DNA from: Halomicrobium sp. LC1Hm
GTDB taxonomy: Archaea; Halobacteriota; Halobacteria; Halobacteriales; Haloarculaceae
DNA: 64,000 nt
Reading direction: 5' to 3'
Assembly: GCF_009617995.1 (NCBI RefSeq)
Contig: NZ_CP044129.1
Span: 2,418,001-2,482,000 of the forward strand
The position numbers and the translations under genes are program-made. Position 1 is the first letter of the stretch. Every line of letters begins with the position of its first letter. Of this stretch, positions 52,108 to 60,346 are shown piece by piece. The notes below the pieces were generated by a model, which was not told the origin of the DNA, searched no databases, and worked only from the letters and a program-made list of their open reading frames with translations.

Positions 52108-53052
52108 TCAGCGGCCCGAGTCGTCGATCCGGGGATCGAGCACGCCGTAGGAGAGGTCCTGCACGACGTTGCCGACGACGCCGACCGCGATGATGACCAG
52201 CGTCCCGCCCAGCAACACCGGGAGGTCGCGCTGGTCGACGGACCGGAAGAGCAGGGAGCCAAAGCCGTCGATCCCGAAGAGCACCTCGACGACGAACACC
52301 GCCAGCACGAGCAGCGCCAGCGCCTCGGTGAACACGAGCGAGAAGATCGGCACCGCCGCGTTCCGGAGGACGTGGGTCGCGACGCGGCGCGAGCCGGCCC
52401 CCTTGGCCCGCAGGAGGCGGACGAAGTCGGCCGAGGCGTGCTCGGCGGCGTGAGCGCGGGCGTAGCTGACGACCCCGCCGAGCAGCGTCGTCGCCGTGAG
52501 GACGATGGGCAACAGGTGCTCGAAGACCAGCGGCGGCCGCGAGATCACGCCGGCACGCGCGAGCGAGACCAGCAGTCCCCCGAGCCAGAAGTTCGGGACC
52601 GCGAAGGCGAGGTAGATCGTCCCGAGCCCGACGCTCCCGAGGCGGCTCTCGGGCCGGAGCGCGAGGAAGAGGCCGAAGGCGACACCGACGGCAACCGCGA
52701 GTGCGAGGGCGGGGAGCACGTACATCGCCGTCCGTCCCGCCGCCGCGAGGACGGTCCCGAAGACGGGATCGCCCGTGACGAACGAGCGCCCCCAGTCGAG
52801 GGTCACCATGTTGCCCAGCCAGTCGAGATACTGGACGGCGAGCGGGCGGTCCAGCCCGCGGGTCCCGAGGTACTGGTCGCGGACGGCGGCGATGGCGTCC
52901 TCCTCCTCGCCGGCCCACTTGAGCGCGCCGACCTGTCGCTGCAACACCCAGTCCTCGGTGAGCGTAAAGAGCCCGAACACCGCCGTCAGGACCGCCCAGG
53001 CGGCCACGCCACCGAGAGCGACGCGCCAGGCGACGACGCGGAGGAACTTCAT
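52108..53052 (-). CDS. Opp/Dpp-type ABC transporter permease (DppB-like), system C
   Basis: 314 residues. It starts MKFLRVVAWRVALGGVAAWAVLTAVFGLFTL and has about six helices. The coupling loop is SADFVRLLRAKGAGSRRVATHVLRNAAVPIFSLVF and the end is LSYGVLDPRIDDSGR. It lacks the LLPGGP segment after the first helix that is typical of DppB and is present in systems A and B. It is transcribed away from the other three system C genes, from a shared region at 53053-53247. No solute-binding protein gene adjoins it. Confidence 0.84.
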   Translation of the reverse strand: MKFLRVVAWRVALGGVAAWAVLTAVFGLFTLTEDWVLQRQVGALKWAGEEEDAIAAVRDQYLGTRGLDRPLAVQYLDWLGNMVTLDWGRSFVTGDPVFGTVLAAAGRTAMYVLPALALAVAVGVAFGLFLALRPESRLGSVGLGTIYLAFAVPNFWLGGLLVSLARAGVISRPPLVFEHLLPIVLTATTLLGGVVSYARAHAAEHASADFVRLLRAKGAGSRRVATHVLRNAAVPIFSLVFTEALALLVLAVFVVEVLFGIDGFGSLLFRSVDQRDLPVLLGGTLVIIAVGVVGNVVQDLSYGVLDPRIDDSGR

Positions 53053-53247
53053 GGCGAGCGCAGGTGTGTCCGCGAGTCGGTTCGGCGCTGGGAGCGAGAT
53101 CGATGGGGCGTCCGGAAGACGTTCGTGGAGGGCATCGAGGGACCGTTTTGGCGTCGGGTGTGAAAAAACCTCCCACGGTGACCGATGTGCCTTCGAAGGA
53201 ACGGATAGATTTATCAGAGTGGCTGGTACGTGTTGACACAACCCTCC
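53053..53247. promoter_or_regulatory. Divergent promoter region of ABC system C
   Basis: Separates the DppB-like gene (leftward) from the DppC-like gene (rightward). A TATA-like TAGATTTATCAGA lies at about 53204-53216, 32-44 bases before the ATG at 53248. The left side has no obvious TATA element. Confidence 0.45.
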
Positions 53248-54432
53248 ATGGCAGCGCCCTCCGAGCGTCCCCGGTTCGAGCGCGTCGACTGGTCAGCGGT
53301 CGACGCCACGCGACGTACCGTCACCCCAGAGCGAACGATCCTCGCCGTCGGGCTCCTGATCGTCGCGGCCCTCTGGCTGTACGACCGATACGTGGCCCAC
53401 GTCTATCTCGTCGCCGAGTGGGCCGTGACGCCGGTCGACTGGGCCGTGATGGCGGGCCTGGTCGTCCTGACCGCCTACGGCGTCGTCCCCGCGGTGCGGA
53501 ACCGCGAGGCGACCCTGCGCGTCGCCAGCGCGATACGAGACCGTCCGGTACTGGTCGCGGCGCTTTGCTTTCTCGGCGGCCTCTTCGTCGTCGGCACCGT
53601 CCTGCCGCTCGTACTGGGCCGCCCCGAACTCAACTTCGGATACGTCTACCAGCCGCCGCTGGGCTTTGCAGCCGACGCCGGCTGGAGCCCGAACTGTGCC
53701 GGCGAGATCCGACAGGGAACGGGGATCCAGCGGTACTGCGAGGGATCGCTCCAGGCACCGCTGGGGACCAACGGTCGCGGCCAACTCGTCGAATCCCTGC
53801 TGGTGTCGGGCGCGCGCGTCGCCATCTACGTCGTCGTGTTCACCCTGGCGTTCGTCGTCCCGCTGGCGACCGCGGTCGGGGTCACGGCGGGTTTCCGCGG
53901 CGGTCGCCTCGACGACGTGTTGCGGACCTACGTCGACGTACAGCTTTGCATCCCGGCGATCTTCCTCTACTTCGTCGGCTACATGTACGTCGGCGCGTCG
54001 CTGGCGCTGTTGCTGGCGACCTTCGGACTGCTGAGCTGGGGGCCGGTCGCGCGGCTGGTCCGCAGCGAAGTGCTCCAGCGCCGCGAGGACGGCTACGTCG
54101 TCGTCGCGCGCAGCCTCGGCGCGTCCGACTGGTACGTCGCCCGACGGCACGTCCTCCCGAACGTCACGAACACGCTCGTGCCCGCGGTCGTCCACCTCGT
54201 CGCGATACTGATCGTCGCAGAGGCCGGGGTCGCCTTCCTCGGCTTCTCGGACGTGGAGCTGTACTCCTGGGGCTCGACCATCGCCGAGGGGCTGAGTCCG
54301 GACCGCGGGACGGCCCACCAGGTGTGGTGGGTCTCGACGGCCCCCGCGGTCGCGCTGGCCGCGACCGTCGTCTCGCTGAAGCTCGTCGGCGACGGGCTCC
54401 GGGACGTGCTGGATCCGCGAGGTGAGCACTGA
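53248..54432 (+). CDS. Opp/Dpp-type ABC transporter permease (DppC-like), system C
   Basis: 394 residues. It has an N-terminal membrane region and an extracellular stretch with two cysteines (CAGEIRQGTGIQRYC). Six permease helices follow, with the coupling loop DGYVVVARSLGASDWYVARRHVLPNVTNTLVPAVV, and the end is GDGLRDVLDPRGEH. The cysteine pair could form a disulfide outside the membrane, unusual for this family. The ATG at 53248 was chosen over the GTG at 53230 within the leader. It overlaps closely with the downstream ATPase gene. Confidence 0.85.
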   Translation: MAAPSERPRFERVDWSAVDATRRTVTPERTILAVGLLIVAALWLYDRYVAHVYLVAEWAVTPVDWAVMAGLVVLTAYGVVPAVRNREATLRVASAIRDRPVLVAALCFLGGLFVVGTVLPLVLGRPELNFGYVYQPPLGFAADAGWSPNCAGEIRQGTGIQRYCEGSLQAPLGTNGRGQLVESLLVSGARVAIYVVVFTLAFVVPLATAVGVTAGFRGGRLDDVLRTYVDVQLCIPAIFLYFVGYMYVGASLALLLATFGLLSWGPVARLVRSEVLQRREDGYVVVARSLGASDWYVARRHVLPNVTNTLVPAVVHLVAILIVAEAGVAFLGFSDVELYSWGSTIAEGLSPDRGTAHQVWWVSTAPAVALAATVVSLKLVGDGLRDVLDPRGEH

Positions 54433-54433
54433 G

Positions 54434-55480
54434 ATGTCGGGCGATCACTCCGACCCGCTGCTGGCAGTCGAGGAGCTCCGAACGCTCATCCGGGCAGACC
54501 GGGGGACCGTCCGGGCCGTCGACGGCGTGAGCTTCGCCGTCGATCGGGGCGAGGCGGTCTGTCTCGTCGGCGAGTCCGGCAGCGGCAAGAGCGTCACCTG
54601 CGAGTCCCTGACCGGCATCGTCCCACAGCCCCCCGCAGAGATCGTCGGCGGCTCGGTTACCTTCGACGGAATCGACCTCCGGGCGGCCGACACGGATCGC
54701 TCGGCGATTCGGGGCGCGCGGATCGGTCACGTCTTCCAGAATCCCCAGCACGCCCTCGATCCCGTCTACTCGGTCGGCGACCAGCTCGTCGAGGCGATCA
54801 CGATCCACCGGGAGGTCGACGAGGCGACGGCCCGAGAGCGGGCGATCGACCTGCTGGGGCGTGTCGGCATTCCACGGGCGGCCCAGCGCGTCGACGACTA
54901 CCCCCACGAGTTCTCCGGCGGGATGGCCCAGCGGGTCGCCGTCGCGATCGCGCTGGCCGCGGAGCCGGACCTGCTGATCGCCGACGAGCCGACGACGGCG
55001 GTCGACGTGACCGTCCAGGCCCGCCTGATCGACCTGCTGCGGGGGCTGCTCGACGACGGGATGGGGCTGTTGTTGATCACCCACGACCTCCGGGTCGTCG
55101 CCGCGCTGGCGGACCGCGTGCTCGTGATGTTCGGCGGCACCATCGTCGAGCGCGGCCCCGTCGAGGCGGTGTTCGACCGGCCGGCCCATCCCTACACGCA
55201 GGCGCTGTTCGACAGCTACGACGGGACGACGCGACTCGCCGAACGGCCCTCGCGCGACGAGTTGCCCGCCGACGGCTGTCGCTTCCGCGCGGAGTGTCCC
55301 CACGCCGTCCAGTCGTGTGCCGGCGGGGAACAGCCCGGATTCCACACCGTGAGCGACGGCGCGAGCACCGACGACCACGCCGCCTCGTGTGTCTACTACG
55401 GCGACGGCTACGACGCCGAGGTGATCCAGTCTGCGGGCCGTGCCGTCCAGCAGAGCGCGACGGGGGACGACGATGACTGA
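54434..55480 (+). CDS. Opp/Dpp-type ABC transporter ATP-binding protein (DppD-like), system C
   Basis: 348 residues: Walker [12 protein letters not shown]-loop HVFQNPQHALDPVYSVGDQL, signature HEFSGGMAQRVAVAIAL, Walker B LLIADEPTTAVD, H-loop LITHDLRVVAALADR, and cluster cysteines CRFRAECPHAVQSC followed by a later cysteine. The ATG at 54434 follows GGTGAG by about eight bases; a GTG at 54422 lies inside the previous gene. Its stop overlaps the next start. Confidence 0.87.
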   Translation: MSGDHSDPLLAVEELRTLIRADRGTVRAVDGVSFAVDRGEAVCLVGESGSGKSVTCESLTGIVPQPPAEIVGGSVTFDGIDLRAADTDRSAIRGARIGHVFQNPQHALDPVYSVGDQLVEAITIHREVDEATARERAIDLLGRVGIPRAAQRVDDYPHEFSGGMAQRVAVAIALAAEPDLLIADEPTTAVDVTVQARLIDLLRGLLDDGMGLLLITHDLRVVAALADRVLVMFGGTIVERGPVEAVFDRPAHPYTQALFDSYDGTTRLAERPSRDELPADGCRFRAECPHAVQSCAGGEQPGFHTVSDGASTDDHAASCVYYGDGYDAEVIQSAGRAVQQSATGDDDD

Positions 55481-56738
55481 GCGACCCGACGCCGAGGGCG
55501 AGCCGCTGCTCGCGGTCGAGGGCCTGGAACGCCACTACCCGATCACTGAGGGGTGGCTCCGCCGCGAGGTCGGACGCGTCAGGGCCGTCGACGGCGTGAG
55601 CTTCGAGATCCGCGAGGGCGAGGCGTTCGGGCTGGTCGGCGAGTCCGGCAGCGGGAAGACGACGCTCGCCCACACCCTGCTGGGGCTCGAAGAGCGGACC
55701 GGCGGCACCGTCCGCTTCGACGGCGACCCGGTGAGCGAGCTCTCCGATGCGGAACGACGGTCGTTCCGCCGCCGCGTCCAGCTGGTCGTCCAGGACCCCA
55801 ACGAGGCGTTCAACCCACGCATCCGGGTCGGGGAGGCGGTCGCGGAGCCGCTCGCGCTCAACGGAATGGACGACGGCGACCGGCGACGTGCGATCGTCGA
55901 GGACCTGCTGGAGCGGGTCGGCCTCGACGCCGCGGACACCGACCGCTACCCCCACGAGTTCTCCGACGGGGAGAAACAGCGCCTCGCGATCGCCCGCGCG
56001 CTGGTCGTGGACCCGGACCTGGTCGTGGCCGACGAGCCCACGAGCGCGCTGGACGCGCGAGTCAAGTCGGACATCCTCGCGCTGCTCGAAGAGGTCCGAC
56101 GCGAGTTCGACGTGTCGCTGCTGTTCGTCAGCCACGACATCGACGTCGTCCGGCGGTTCTGCGACCGCGTCGCGGTGATGTACCTCGGTGAGATCGTCGA
56201 GCGAGGCCCCACCCACCGAGTGCTCGACGCCCCCGCTCACCCCTACACGGAGGTCCTGCTGGACTCTGTTCCCAGCCTCGATCCGTCGGACCGCTCGCTC
56301 GTGCGCCCGCTCACGGACACGATCCCCGATCCCGCCGACCCGCCGAGTGGCTGTCGATTCCACACGCGCTGTCCCGCCATCGTCGGCCCGGAAGAACTCT
56401 CGGCGGCGACGTGGGAGCGGCTGGCGAGCTTCCGCTTTACCGTCCAGACGGGCGAGCTTCCGGCGTCGATCGACCTCGCCGACCCGCCCGACCCGGCGAC
56501 GATTCGGTCGGTCTTCGACCTGCCGGGGGCGATCGACGACGAGGCGATCGCCGAGGGAGTCGACGACGCCGTAGCCGCGCTCGCGGACGGCGACCTCGAC
56601 CGGGCGTCCGAGCGACTGGCGGCCGTCCTCCCGAGCGTCTGCGAGCAGCAGGTCCCAGCGACAGTCACCGTCGACGGGCGGCCGGTCAAGTGCCACCGTC
56701 ACGACCCGGCGATCGACGCCGAGCCGCGCCCGGAGTAG
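55473..56738 (+). CDS. Opp/Dpp-type ABC transporter ATP-binding protein (DppF-like), system C, with C-terminal insertion
   Basis: 421 residues: Walker [12 protein letters not shown]-loop LVVQDPNEAFNPRIRVGEAV, signature HEFSDGEKQRLAIARAL (the usual SGG is SDG), Walker B LVVADEPTSALD, H-loop FVSHDIDVVRRF. The C-terminal cysteine motif begins CRFHTRCP but the next cysteine comes only about 90 residues later, after an inserted helical segment (AATWERLASFRF...VDDAVAALADGDLDRASERLAAVLPSVC). The partial ATPase at the right edge has the same insertion. The ATG at 55473 overlaps the preceding stop. No binding protein is linked. Confidence 0.86.
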   Translation: MTERPDAEGEPLLAVEGLERHYPITEGWLRREVGRVRAVDGVSFEIREGEAFGLVGESGSGKTTLAHTLLGLEERTGGTVRFDGDPVSELSDAERRSFRRRVQLVVQDPNEAFNPRIRVGEAVAEPLALNGMDDGDRRRAIVEDLLERVGLDAADTDRYPHEFSDGEKQRLAIARALVVDPDLVVADEPTSALDARVKSDILALLEEVRREFDVSLLFVSHDIDVVRRFCDRVAVMYLGEIVERGPTHRVLDAPAHPYTEVLLDSVPSLDPSDRSLVRPLTDTIPDPADPPSGCRFHTRCPAIVGPEELSAATWERLASFRFTVQTGELPASIDLADPPDPATIRSVFDLPGAIDDEAIAEGVDDAVAALADGDLDRASERLAAVLPSVCEQQVPATVTVDGRPVKCHRHDPAIDAEPRPE

Positions 56739-56749
56739 ACCGGACCGAC

Positions 56750-57259
56750 TCACCCGCCCCCTCGCGCCGCCAGCGCACCGGCCAGACACAGCGCCGCGAC
56801 GAGCAGGAAGACGGGGGCCGTCAGGGGCTGGGTCCCGAGACCGAGCTGGTAGATCGACCAGCCGGCGGCCGCGGCGAGACAACCGACGAGAGCCGTCCCG
56901 GCGGCGTGGACGAGTTCGAGCCGGACCGTCGTGGCCGACCGACCGAGCTGTGCCCCCAGGTCGATCGCCGTCCCGGCGCTGTCCCAGGCCACCACCGTCG
57001 CGACGGCACCGACGAGCAGCGCCGTCACCGGTGCGCCCTGGACGCCGGCCGCGAGGACGCCGACGAACAGCGCCGCGGCCCCGGTCGAGACGGCGGCGTG
57101 TCGTGCGAGGGCGACGCCCGCGAGGAAGAGCGCGACGCCGACGGTGCCGACGGCGAGCGCGATCCAGGAGGTGGCCCCGGCGGCCGCGAGCGCAACGAGG
57201 GCGGCAAGCACCGCGAGCGCGCTGCCGGTCCGGGTCGGCGAGCGATCGATCCCGGTCAT
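56750..57259 (-). CDS. Small multi-pass membrane protein (DUF7519-like), second cassette
   Basis: 169 residues, almost all hydrophobic helices, with the segment VVAWDSAGTAIDLGAQLGRSATTVRLELVHAAG matching AWDAGEHGIDLGRQLGHAAVSTRAQLAHVG in the protein at 2150. The ATG at 57259 overlaps the fused-gene stop by ATGA, as in the first cassette. The open frame runs far upstream but only this part has the family pattern. It is the last gene of the second DUF4129/DUF58 operon and converges with ABC system C. Confidence 0.75.
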   Translation of the reverse strand: MTGIDRSPTRTGSALAVLAALVALAAAGATSWIALAVGTVGVALFLAGVALARHAAVSTGAAALFVGVLAAGVQGAPVTALLVGAVATVVAWDSAGTAIDLGAQLGRSATTVRLELVHAAGTALVGCLAAAAGWSIYQLGLGTQPLTAPVFLLVAALCLAGALAARGGG

Positions 57260-59181
57260 TCCGACCACCCCGTCCGGGCCAGCGCCACCGGCAGCGACTG
57301 CTCCCACGGCCAGTCGACGACGGGGATCCCGGCGGCCCGGAGGTCGGCGATCCGGAAGCGCCGCGCCACCGTCGCGAGCTGGCCGGCCCCGGAGGCCGTC
57401 GTCGTCGGGTCCGGGCTGACGACGGTCACGAGGTGGCCCCCGGCGTCGAGCTGGCGGGCGACGGTGGCGACGGCGGGCGAGCACAGCGGCGAGAGGAGGA
57501 CGACCTGTGCGTCGCCGGGCAGTTGGCTCCGCAGGGAGGCCAGCCAGCCGAACGGCAAGACGCTCTCGGGCGTCTCGCCGGGGGCGAGCGCGGGGTGGGT
57601 CGCGAGCAGCTCTCGGGCCCGGACGCGGTGGGCGTCGCCCGCACCCGGCCCGAGCCAGCAGTCGCGCGCCCCGAGCGCGGCGATGCCGACGCGGTTGCCG
57701 TCGTCGAGCAGCGTCGTGAACAGCCGGCTCGCGGCGTCGACGGAGCGCTGGACGGCGGTCTGGCCCCGCCGCGAGGGACCGACCGCGGCGGCCTCGTCGC
57801 GGTCGATCACCAGCACCACCGTCGCGGCTCGCTCCTCGCGGAACTCCAGGGTCGCGAGGTCGCCGGTCCTGGCGTGGCGGTTCCAGTCGATCCGCGACAG
57901 CGGGTCCCCCGAGCGGTACGCGCGCGTGGCGAAGAACTCGACGCCCTCGCCGCCGGTGGCGGTCTCGACGCGCCCGGTGTGGCGAGTGGGCTGGCGGCGC
58001 AGCGGGACCGGTTCGTCGATGGGCCGGAGCGGCGGGACGCAGGTGATTTCGGTCGCCGTCTCGGACTCGACGGCCTGCTCGCGCTCGACGCTGCCCGATA
58101 GCGTTCGGACGAGGACCTGCGCGGGGCCGAATTCGTGGCGGCCCCGCTGTGTGGCCACCTCGTAGGTGATCGTCGCACTGGCCCCCGGCCACAGCGCCGT
58201 CCCGAGCCGCGGGGACCCCTCGACCACGGAGAGGGCGGGCGGAACGCCGTCGACGAGTCGCAGATCCCACACCGGCCCCTCGCCCTCGTTGGTGACGGTC
58301 AGCGTGACGGTGACGGCCTCGTCGGGCTCCGGGTCCGCGGGCTCGACGGTGCGCTCGATCGAGAGCGTCGGCGCGGAGAGCGGCCGCTTGCGAGCGGCGG
58401 CCGCGTAGGCGATCCCGACGACGGCGACGAGGACGACGCCCGCTCGTTCGGCGAGCACGCCGACGCCGAGGGCCGAAAGCGCGGCGGCGCTGATCCCGCG
58501 CCAGTGTCCCGTCGAGCGTGTCGTCGGCGTCGGATCCGCGACGGCACTGGCCCGGTCGAGGCCCGCGTCCCGGCCGTCGAGCGAGCCGACGATCCGGTCC
58601 AGTCCCGGGCGGGTGGAGCCGTCGCGGTCGTCGGTGTCGACGCCGGCCGTCTCGGCGATCGCACGGACGGTGCGCTCGATCCCCTGCCAGTACGGTGACG
58701 CACCGCCCAGGCGCGTGCGGAGTCGGTCGGTGAGCGGAGGGCGCGAGCGTTCGTCTGCGAGGAACCCCGCGGCGACGGGATCGTCGGTCCAGGTGCCCCG
58801 CTCGATCGCCTCGCGGGCCGTCGCTTCGCTGTCGCCCCGGTAGCGCGTCAGTACCTCGGTGGCCACGCGCCGGAGTTGCTTCCGGCGGCGGTCGGCCGTC
58901 CCGTAGCGCGTGGGGTCGAACGCCGCCAGCACGGCGTCTAGCTCCTCGCCCGGCGAGGGAACTGCGGGCACTGCCTCCGGCATCGCGGTCTCGGCACGCC
59001 GTCTGGGGGCGTGGCGTCGCCCCTGCACGACGCGAAGCGCCGCGGCGACCGCCAGCAGACCGATCACGACGACGGCGTAGCGCTGGATGCCGAGCCCGAA
59101 CACCCCCGGCGCGACGAGCGCCCCGACGCCGACCGCGAAGGCCACGAGCCCGACGGCCGCGAGGAGACGACCGCGGCTCAC
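57256..59181 (-). CDS. Fusion of DUF7269-like and DUF58 proteins, second cassette
   Basis: 641 residues. Residues 1-60 are two membrane helices. The DUF7269-like region follows with LTRYRGDSEATAREAIERGTWTDDPVAAGFLADE. A further hydrophobic pair (ISAAALSALGVGVLAERAGVVLVAVVGIAYA) leads into a beta-rich part and DUF58 (RAYRSGDPLSRIDWNRHARTGD). In the first cassette these are separate genes (4017-4592 and 2662-4017) that overlap by four bases, so loss of the intervening stop would give the fused form. It shows the two partners work as a fixed pair. A start at 59181 overlaps the upstream DUF4129 stop. Confidence 0.85.
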   Translation of the reverse strand: MSRGRLLAAVGLVAFAVGVGALVAPGVFGLGIQRYAVVVIGLLAVAAALRVVQGRRHAPRRRAETAMPEAVPAVPSPGEELDAVLAAFDPTRYGTADRRRKQLRRVATEVLTRYRGDSEATAREAIERGTWTDDPVAAGFLADERSRPPLTDRLRTRLGGASPYWQGIERTVRAIAETAGVDTDDRDGSTRPGLDRIVGSLDGRDAGLDRASAVADPTPTTRSTGHWRGISAAALSALGVGVLAERAGVVLVAVVGIAYAAAARKRPLSAPTLSIERTVEPADPEPDEAVTVTLTVTNEGEGPVWDLRLVDGVPPALSVVEGSPRLGTALWPGASATITYEVATQRGRHEFGPAQVLVRTLSGSVEREQAVESETATEITCVPPLRPIDEPVPLRRQPTRHTGRVETATGGEGVEFFATRAYRSGDPLSRIDWNRHARTGDLATLEFREERAATVVLVIDRDEAAAVGPSRRGQTAVQRSVDAASRLFTTLLDDGNRVGIAALGARDCWLGPGAGDAHRVRARELLATHPALAPGETPESVLPFGWLASLRSQLPGDAQVVLLSPLCSPAVATVARQLDAGGHLVTVVSPDPTTTASGAGQLATVARRFRIADLRAAGIPVVDWPWEQSLPVALARTGWSE

Positions 59182-60065
59182 GGCTCGCCCTCCGCGTACC
59201 GGGACTCGATCCGGCGCAGCAGTTCGATCGCCCGCCGTTCGTCGTCTCCGTCGATCTCGTAGTCGTCGTACCGCGCCCGCTCGAAGAGGTCGGTCAGCGC
59301 CGCCACGTCGTCGGCGCTCAGCCCCGACTCGACGGCGGCGCGCTCGAACTCGCGGGCCGTCGTCGTCTCCGGGTCGGCCACGTCGAGGCGGGCCGTCATC
59401 TCGCGGAAAGCGCGGTAGACCTCGTTGTCCACCGCCGCCGTCTCCTCGATGCGGTCCGCCGCTCGACCGGCGGCCCGCCCGACCGCGACGGCCGTGCTCG
59501 TCTCGTCGTCGTCCGGGTCGGTCCGGTCGTCGGTCGAACCGTCGGCCGGTCGTCGGTTCGCGGCGACGGCGATCCCGACCACTGCGACGGCGATCACCAC
59601 CACGAGTGCGACCGACAGCACCGACGGCTCCGTCGCCGTGCCGCCACCGCCGCCCGCACCCACGCTGACGTTGTCGGTGCCGGGGACGCCGCCGCTGGAC
59701 GGCTTCGGGATGGGGTCGAAGGGGACGCCCTGTAGCAGGGCAGCCAGTACCAGCGAGAGAACGAGGACCGGGACGGCGACCCGGAAGAGCGCGGGCCAGT
59801 GCCGATACAGCCCCCAGAGAGCGACCAGCACGAACAGGACGGCGAGGAGCGCGACCAGTTCCGCGAGCAGTGGCACGTCGAGCAACTGTGGAAGCGGCTC
59901 GGTCGAGCGTGCGGGAATACCGCCACCCTCGCCGATCCCCGCTCCACCCGTCCCGTCACCGCGGGGCTCTCGCTGGCGGGCCGTGGGGAGGGTCCGAGCG
60001 GTCAGTGCGACTGCGACGACCGCAAGCAGCCCCAGGGCGGCGTCTCGGAGTCGATCGCGTGACAC
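59178..60065 (-). CDS. DUF4129 domain membrane protein, second cassette
   Basis: 295 residues: a signal-like first helix (AALGLLAVVAVALTA), a Gly-rich exported stretch, several membrane helices, and a C-terminal DUF4129 region (NEVYRAFREMTARLDVADPETTTAREFERAAVESGLSADDVAALTDLFERARY). The start is the GTG at 60065: a TATA element stands 25-32 bases upstream and no ATG fits. It heads the second DUF4129-(DUF7269+DUF58)-DUF7519 operon. No MoxR gene adjoins this cassette. Confidence 0.82.
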   Translation of the reverse strand: MSRDRLRDAALGLLAVVAVALTARTLPTARQREPRGDGTGGAGIGEGGGIPARSTEPLPQLLDVPLLAELVALLAVLFVLVALWGLYRHWPALFRVAVPVLVLSLVLAALLQGVPFDPIPKPSSGGVPGTDNVSVGAGGGGGTATEPSVLSVALVVVIAVAVVGIAVAANRRPADGSTDDRTDPDDDETSTAVAVGRAAGRAADRIEETAAVDNEVYRAFREMTARLDVADPETTTAREFERAAVESGLSADDVAALTDLFERARYDDYEIDGDDERRAIELLRRIESRYAEGEP

Positions 60066-60089
60066 AGTGGGTGAAAGTACGCAGAGTGG

Positions 60090-60097
60090 TATAAAAC
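60090..60097 (-). promoter_or_regulatory. TATA element for the second DUF4129 operon
   Basis: The minus strand reads GTTTTATA, 25-32 bases before the GTG at 60065, indicating a leaderless transcript starting with GTG. Confidence 0.55.
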
Positions 60098-60147
60098 ATC
60101 ACGGCGACCAGCCCACGGGCGGCCACGGCGTCGCCGTCGGGGATGTC

Positions 60148-60227
60148 GTACTGCCGGCTGTTACTTCGTGAAGAGCTTCGCCACCACGGGGTGGCGAAAT
60201 CGGTCACAGATGTACAGCCGGCAGTAT
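60148..60227 (+). repeat. 80-bp palindromic repeat, copy 4
   Basis: Begins GTACTGCCGGCTGT and ends ACAGCCGGCAGTAT, 80 bases, same orientation as copy 1. The centre is CCACGGGG rather than CCCCGGGG. It lies between the second DUF4129 promoter and the SNF transporter promoter, within a divergent intergenic region. Confidence 0.85.
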
Positions 60228-60312
60228 CAGGACAGACATCTGTTCGCTCGCTCTGGACATCCCAGGTACGTCGGCGACGGCCTCTCGGCCGGGCACGCGC
60301 CGAACCAACACC

Positions 60313-60321
60313 GCTTTACTT
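60313..60321 (+). promoter_or_regulatory. TATA element for the SNF transporter
   Basis: GCTTTACTT stands 26-34 bases before the ATG at 60347. Confidence 0.45.
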
Positions 60322-60346
60322 CCCCGATAGACAGATCTGTACACGA

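Noticed and set aside
51182-53239. Single 685-codon frame covering the aldo/keto reductase and the DppB-like permease region
   Set aside because: The aldo/keto reductase begins at 52066 behind its own promoter. The upstream portion is a shadow of the permease gene in another frame.
60143-60346. Upstream extension of the SNF transporter reading through repeat copy 4
   Set aside because: The extra codons translate the palindromic repeat, and similar spurious peptides arise at the other copies. A TATA element and the conserved first helix place the start at 60347.
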